64,000 nt of DNA from Porphyromonas sp. oral taxon 275. GTDB taxonomy: Bacteria > Bacteroidota > Bacteroidia > Bacteroidales > Porphyromonadaceae. The stretch spans positions 1,364,001-1,428,000 of the forward strand of contig NZ_CP072333.1 in NCBI RefSeq assembly GCF_018127745.1, read 5' to 3'. Both the position numbers and the translations under genes were made by a program. The notes under the pieces were generated by a model. It did not search any database, was not told the DNA's origin, and saw nothing but the letters and a program-made list of their open reading frames with translations. This document shows positions 61,800 through 64,000 of this stretch, piece by piece. The stretch's first letter is position 1; each line of letters opens with the position of its first letter.

Positions 61800-62081
61800 C
61801 TAGTTTACGAGGTAGGCGAAGAAGAGCCAGCTGTGCAGCAGCCAGAAGAGCGGGACGAGGTAGCGGAACTTGGCGTGCGCCGTCTTGTGATGCCAGACGA
61901 CCATCCCCATAAGGGCCCCCGTACTGCCGCCGAGGGCCGCCAGCGTCAGCAGCAGCCACTCCGGCGTCCGCCGTCCGCCGCGCTTGGCCAGCCCCTTATC
62001 TACTCCGTAGACGACGAAGGTCAGCAGCCCCACCAGCGCATAGAGCAGCATGAGGGCTAGGCTTCGGTAGAATTCCTCCAT
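61800..62081 (-). CDS. DUF1294 family small membrane protein
   Basis: 93 residues. Helices LALMLLYALVGLLTFVVYGV, LLLTLAALGGSTGALMGMVV and FRYLVPLFWLLHSWLFFAYL, with the family pattern YGVDKGLAKRGGRRTPEWLL and HHKTAHAKFR. Function unknown. It follows the FKBP gene by 5 bp and ends a minus-strand run. Confidence 0.85.
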   Translation of the reverse strand: MEEFYRSLALMLLYALVGLLTFVVYGVDKGLAKRGGRRTPEWLLLTLAALGGSTGALMGMVVWHHKTAHAKFRYLVPLFWLLHSWLFFAYLVN

Positions 62082-62086
62082 CGCCG

Positions 62087-62485
62087 CTACATCACGCTAA
62101 GGAGCTCAATGTCGAAGATCAGGGTCGATCCCCCGGGGATGCCTGGCTGGTCGTACTTGCCATAGGCCAGCTCGGCAGGCAGGTAGAGCTCCCAGCGCTC
62201 GCCCTCGTGCATCTGCTGCAGGGCGATGATCCAGCCCTCTATCAGTTCGCTGAGGCGAAAGGCAGGCGCTACCCCCTCGCGGCTGCTGTCGAAGCACTGT
62301 CCATCGATCGTATAGCCCGTATAGTGCACGGTGATGATGCTGCGGGCATTGGGCTGCTTCGCCCCCGCCTTAGCCTCGGTGAGTACCTTATAATAGATCC
62401 CCTTAGGTAGGGCTTTGACGTCGGCCTCTCGGCTCTTGGCCGTGAGCCAAGCCTTGTTGGCTGCGCTATATTCTTTCTTCTTCAT
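62087..62485 (-). CDS. FKBP-type peptidyl-prolyl cis-trans isomerase
   Basis: 132 residues, no signal peptide, hence cytoplasmic. FKBP core: ITVHYTGYTIDGQCFDSSRE, LIEGWIIALQQMHEGERWEL and YLPAELAYGKYDQPGIPGGS followed by TLIFDIELL. Catalyses proline isomerisation. 5 bp after the zinc-binding membrane protein gene. Confidence 0.92.
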   Translation of the reverse strand: MKKKEYSAANKAWLTAKSREADVKALPKGIYYKVLTEAKAGAKQPNARSIITVHYTGYTIDGQCFDSSREGVAPAFRLSELIEGWIIALQQMHEGERWELYLPAELAYGKYDQPGIPGGSTLIFDIELLSVM

Positions 62486-62490
62486 ATCCC

Positions 62491-62967
62491 TTAGCGATAG
62501 CGTAGGTAGCGGTAGCCGTGATAGACGGCACGGACGACATTATTGAGCAGCACCAGCGGCGAGAAGACAACCCCGAGGACGAGATTGAAGAGGAGCTCGA
62601 AGCAGCCCCCGCGGCGCTCGATGATCATCGTCTCCTCGCCACGCCAGGAGCGTAGCCTATAGTACTCGCCCTTGATGCCCCACTGGTAGCCCGCCTGGAT
62701 CGCCGCCAGCATATAGCCACTGACCTGCGGCCGCCCGCCGATATTCCACTCGTAGCCGACCCAGTAGAGGACGCCATAGATGAGGAGACAGCGTACATAG
62801 TGCAGCGCGCGCTGGCGCTGGTAGCGGCACCAAGCCTCGTGCTGCCGGCGCTGGCAGTCCGGGCAGAGCTGGCGCGCATCCGCCGCGAGGCAGCTCGTAC
62901 ACAGCCCTGCACCGCAGCCCTGACAGGGTGCTACAGCAGGGGTGTGGGGGTGTTGCTTGCAGTTCAT
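62491..62967 (-). CDS. Membrane protein with an N-terminal B-box-like zinc-binding motif
   Basis: 158 residues. Cys/His set C3-H6-C15-C18-C23-C26-C35-C38 (CKQHPHTPAVAPCQGCGAGLC and CPDC) resembles the bacterial B-box/RING-like zinc finger seen at the start of rhomboid and YIP1-type membrane proteins. The remainder has weak membrane segments (YVRCLLIYGVLYWVGYEWNI and LLFNLVLGVVFSPLVLLNNV) and a GYMLAAIQAGYQWGIKGEYY segment. Specific function unknown. Located upstream of FKBP and downstream of the amylase gene. Confidence 0.65.
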   Translation of the reverse strand: MNCKQHPHTPAVAPCQGCGAGLCTSCLAADARQLCPDCQRRQHEAWCRYQRQRALHYVRCLLIYGVLYWVGYEWNIGGRPQVSGYMLAAIQAGYQWGIKGEYYRLRSWRGEETMIIERRGGCFELLFNLVLGVVFSPLVLLNNVVRAVYHGYRYLRYR

Positions 62968-63023
62968 CGTATGCTATATAATAGGTGTGAATAGTCCTTC
63001 GCGGGGTCCCTCGGCCTGCGCTC

Positions 63024-64000
63024 CTAGGCCTCTAGCGGACGCAGGGCGAGGACACGATAGCCACAGGCAGGGAGCTCGAGGCTCAGTACAGCCCAGGAGC
63101 TGAGGCTAAGGAGCTGCGTCTCCCCGCTGCGGAGGTCCTCCGCGCGGTAGAGCGCCCCCTCACGGAGGCCAAGCTGCGCGAAGAGGTCCTCGGGGAGGGG
63201 CAGCTGCACCGTCCCCGTCTCGGCAGCGTAGCTCACCAGGCAGAGCAGCAGCTCGCCCTCATGATGACGCAGGTAGGCGAGGCTGCCCTCACCGCTCGGA
63301 TGCAGGCCATAGTAGCCGCCCGAATGCACGATAGGGCTCGTGAGGAGGCCGCCGAGCCAGCGGTAGTCGCCGAGCAGCTCCGCCTCCTCCTCGGTCAGGT
63401 ACTGCGTGCCCCAGCCGCCGCGCTCCAGCCGCTGGAGCTTATCCAGCGACCAGTAGTCGAAGATGGTCGTACGGCCATCACGTCCGCTGAAGCCCTCGGC
63501 ATCCATCCCGCGCTCGCCCAGCTCCTGGCCGAAGTAGTGCATCCAGGGATTGGTGCCGCTCAGCGCAGCCACCAGCGAGGAGCGGAAGCCCCGACGCGCG
63601 TCGCCGTAGACGAAGTCCGAGGCCAGGCGCTGCTCATCGTGGTTCTCCATGAAGTAGCACATCTCGGGCTGCAGCGCCCCCACGGCATCGCGCACGGCGG
63701 TGAAGTCCTCGGGCGCTGCCTCTCCACGCCCTATAGCGATGAGCCTATCGTAGACGCCGACCTTGTCATAGAGGTAGTCGAAGCCCGCCGCCAGATAGCT
63801 GGCGTAGCGATGCGGCTGGTAGATCTCGGCGATGAAGAGTAGGCGGGGGAACCCGGCCTTGAGCTGCGGCAGGCACCAGCCCCAGAAGGCCTCGGGCACG
63901 AGCTCGGCCATATCGCAGCGGAAGCCGTCCACGCCCTTAGCCGCCCAGTAGCGGAGGATGTCGCGCATCTTGAGCCAGGTCGAGGGGATGGGCTCAGTAT
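63024..64000 (-). CDS. Alpha-amylase family (GH13) glycosidase, 5' end beyond window
   Basis: About 325 C-terminal residues are visible; the frame stays open to the right edge (TEPIPSTWLK before the internal Met at 63968). GH13 features: VDGFRCDMAELVP with the nucleophile Asp, LLFIAEIYQPHRY with the acid/base Glu, and YFMENHDEQRLASD with the third catalytic Asp/His region. The C-terminal beta domain follows (GTVQLPLPEDLFAQLGL). Hydrolyses or rearranges alpha-glucans; localisation is unknown as the N-terminus is missing. Confidence 0.9.
   Translation of the reverse strand, partial: TEPIPSTWLKMRDILRYWAAKGVDGFRCDMAELVPEAFWGWCLPQLKAGFPRLLFIAEIYQPHRYASYLAAGFDYLYDKVGVYDRLIAIGRGEAAPEDFTAVRDAVGALQPEMCYFMENHDEQRLASDFVYGDARRGFRSSLVAALSGTNPWMHYFGQELGERGMDAEGFSGRDGRTTIFDYWSLDKLQRLERGGWGTQYLTEEEAELLGDYRWLGGLLTSPIVHSGGYYGLHPSGEGSLAYLRHHEGELLLCLVSYAAETGTVQLPLPEDLFAQLGLREGALYRAEDLRSGETQLLSLSSWAVLSLELPACGYRVLALRPLEA

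Overview
This is a GC-rich window from a Bacteroidota chromosome, most likely the genus Porphyromonas. The evidence is a Bacteroidetes-type 16S rRNA gene, TAnnTTTG/TTTG promoters, SusC/SusD (RagA/RagB) proteins, an hmuSTUV haem-utilisation block, OmpP1/FadL, and an FtsL-like protein in a dcw cluster. The species cannot be fixed from the sequence alone. I see no phage, no insertion sequence and no classical CRISPR array.

Layout. 1-7.1 kb: the start of the dcw cell-wall/division cluster (rsmH, ftsL-like, ftsI, murE, mraY), which stops after mraY and is followed by a DUF3109 gene and a terminator. 7.8-12.7 kb: a methionine operon on the minus strand (metY, metX, aspartokinase-homoserine dehydrogenase). 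Its leader encodes a 26-residue peptide with nine methionines, followed by mutually exclusive hairpins, which is a textbook transcription attenuator. 13.3-14.5 kb: an AT-richer FRG-domain gene. 14.7-16.3 kb: a complete 16S rRNA gene with tandem promoters and its own terminator, but no tRNA-Ile/Ala, 23S or 5S. 17.2-23.4 kb: an exporter ABC protein, a divergent ClpC-like ATPase, and an ECF sigma / membrane protein / Spy-like module. 23.5-23.7 kb: a probable unassigned small RNA. 23.8-30.3 kb: glutamine synthetase, DUF4298, BI-1, OmpP1 and a Trp/Tyr/Gly-rich secreted protein. 30.7-36.7 kb: hmuSTUV. 37.4-42.3 kb: a SusC/SusD pair. 43-49.6 kb: YifB/ComM, then a gene group with a lipoprotein, a double-SGNH sialate O-acetylesterase, DUF4294, PlsC and RdgB. 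49.7-52.7 kb: YjbR, BirA, TrmH and an esterase, then tRNA-Gly. 53.8-61.3 kb: a six-gene run thyA-folA-hisS-dxs-trkA-trkH. 61.8-64 kb: DUF1294, FKBP, a zinc-binding membrane protein and a truncated alpha-amylase.

Two things stand out. First, the Met-codon leader peptide and attenuator upstream of metY-metX-AK/HSD, where the promoter, peptide, 1:2 pause hairpin, antiterminator arm and terminator can all be read directly. Second, a family of seven intergenic elements of about 84 bp, each made of four (once five) degenerate copies of the 16-bp palindrome TGAGGGATATCCCTCA at a 22-bp period. The second unit usually carries ACGTC instead of ATATC. These are not CRISPR, and I do not recognise them as a described repeat class. 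All functional statements rest on reading motifs and context; no database search was possible.
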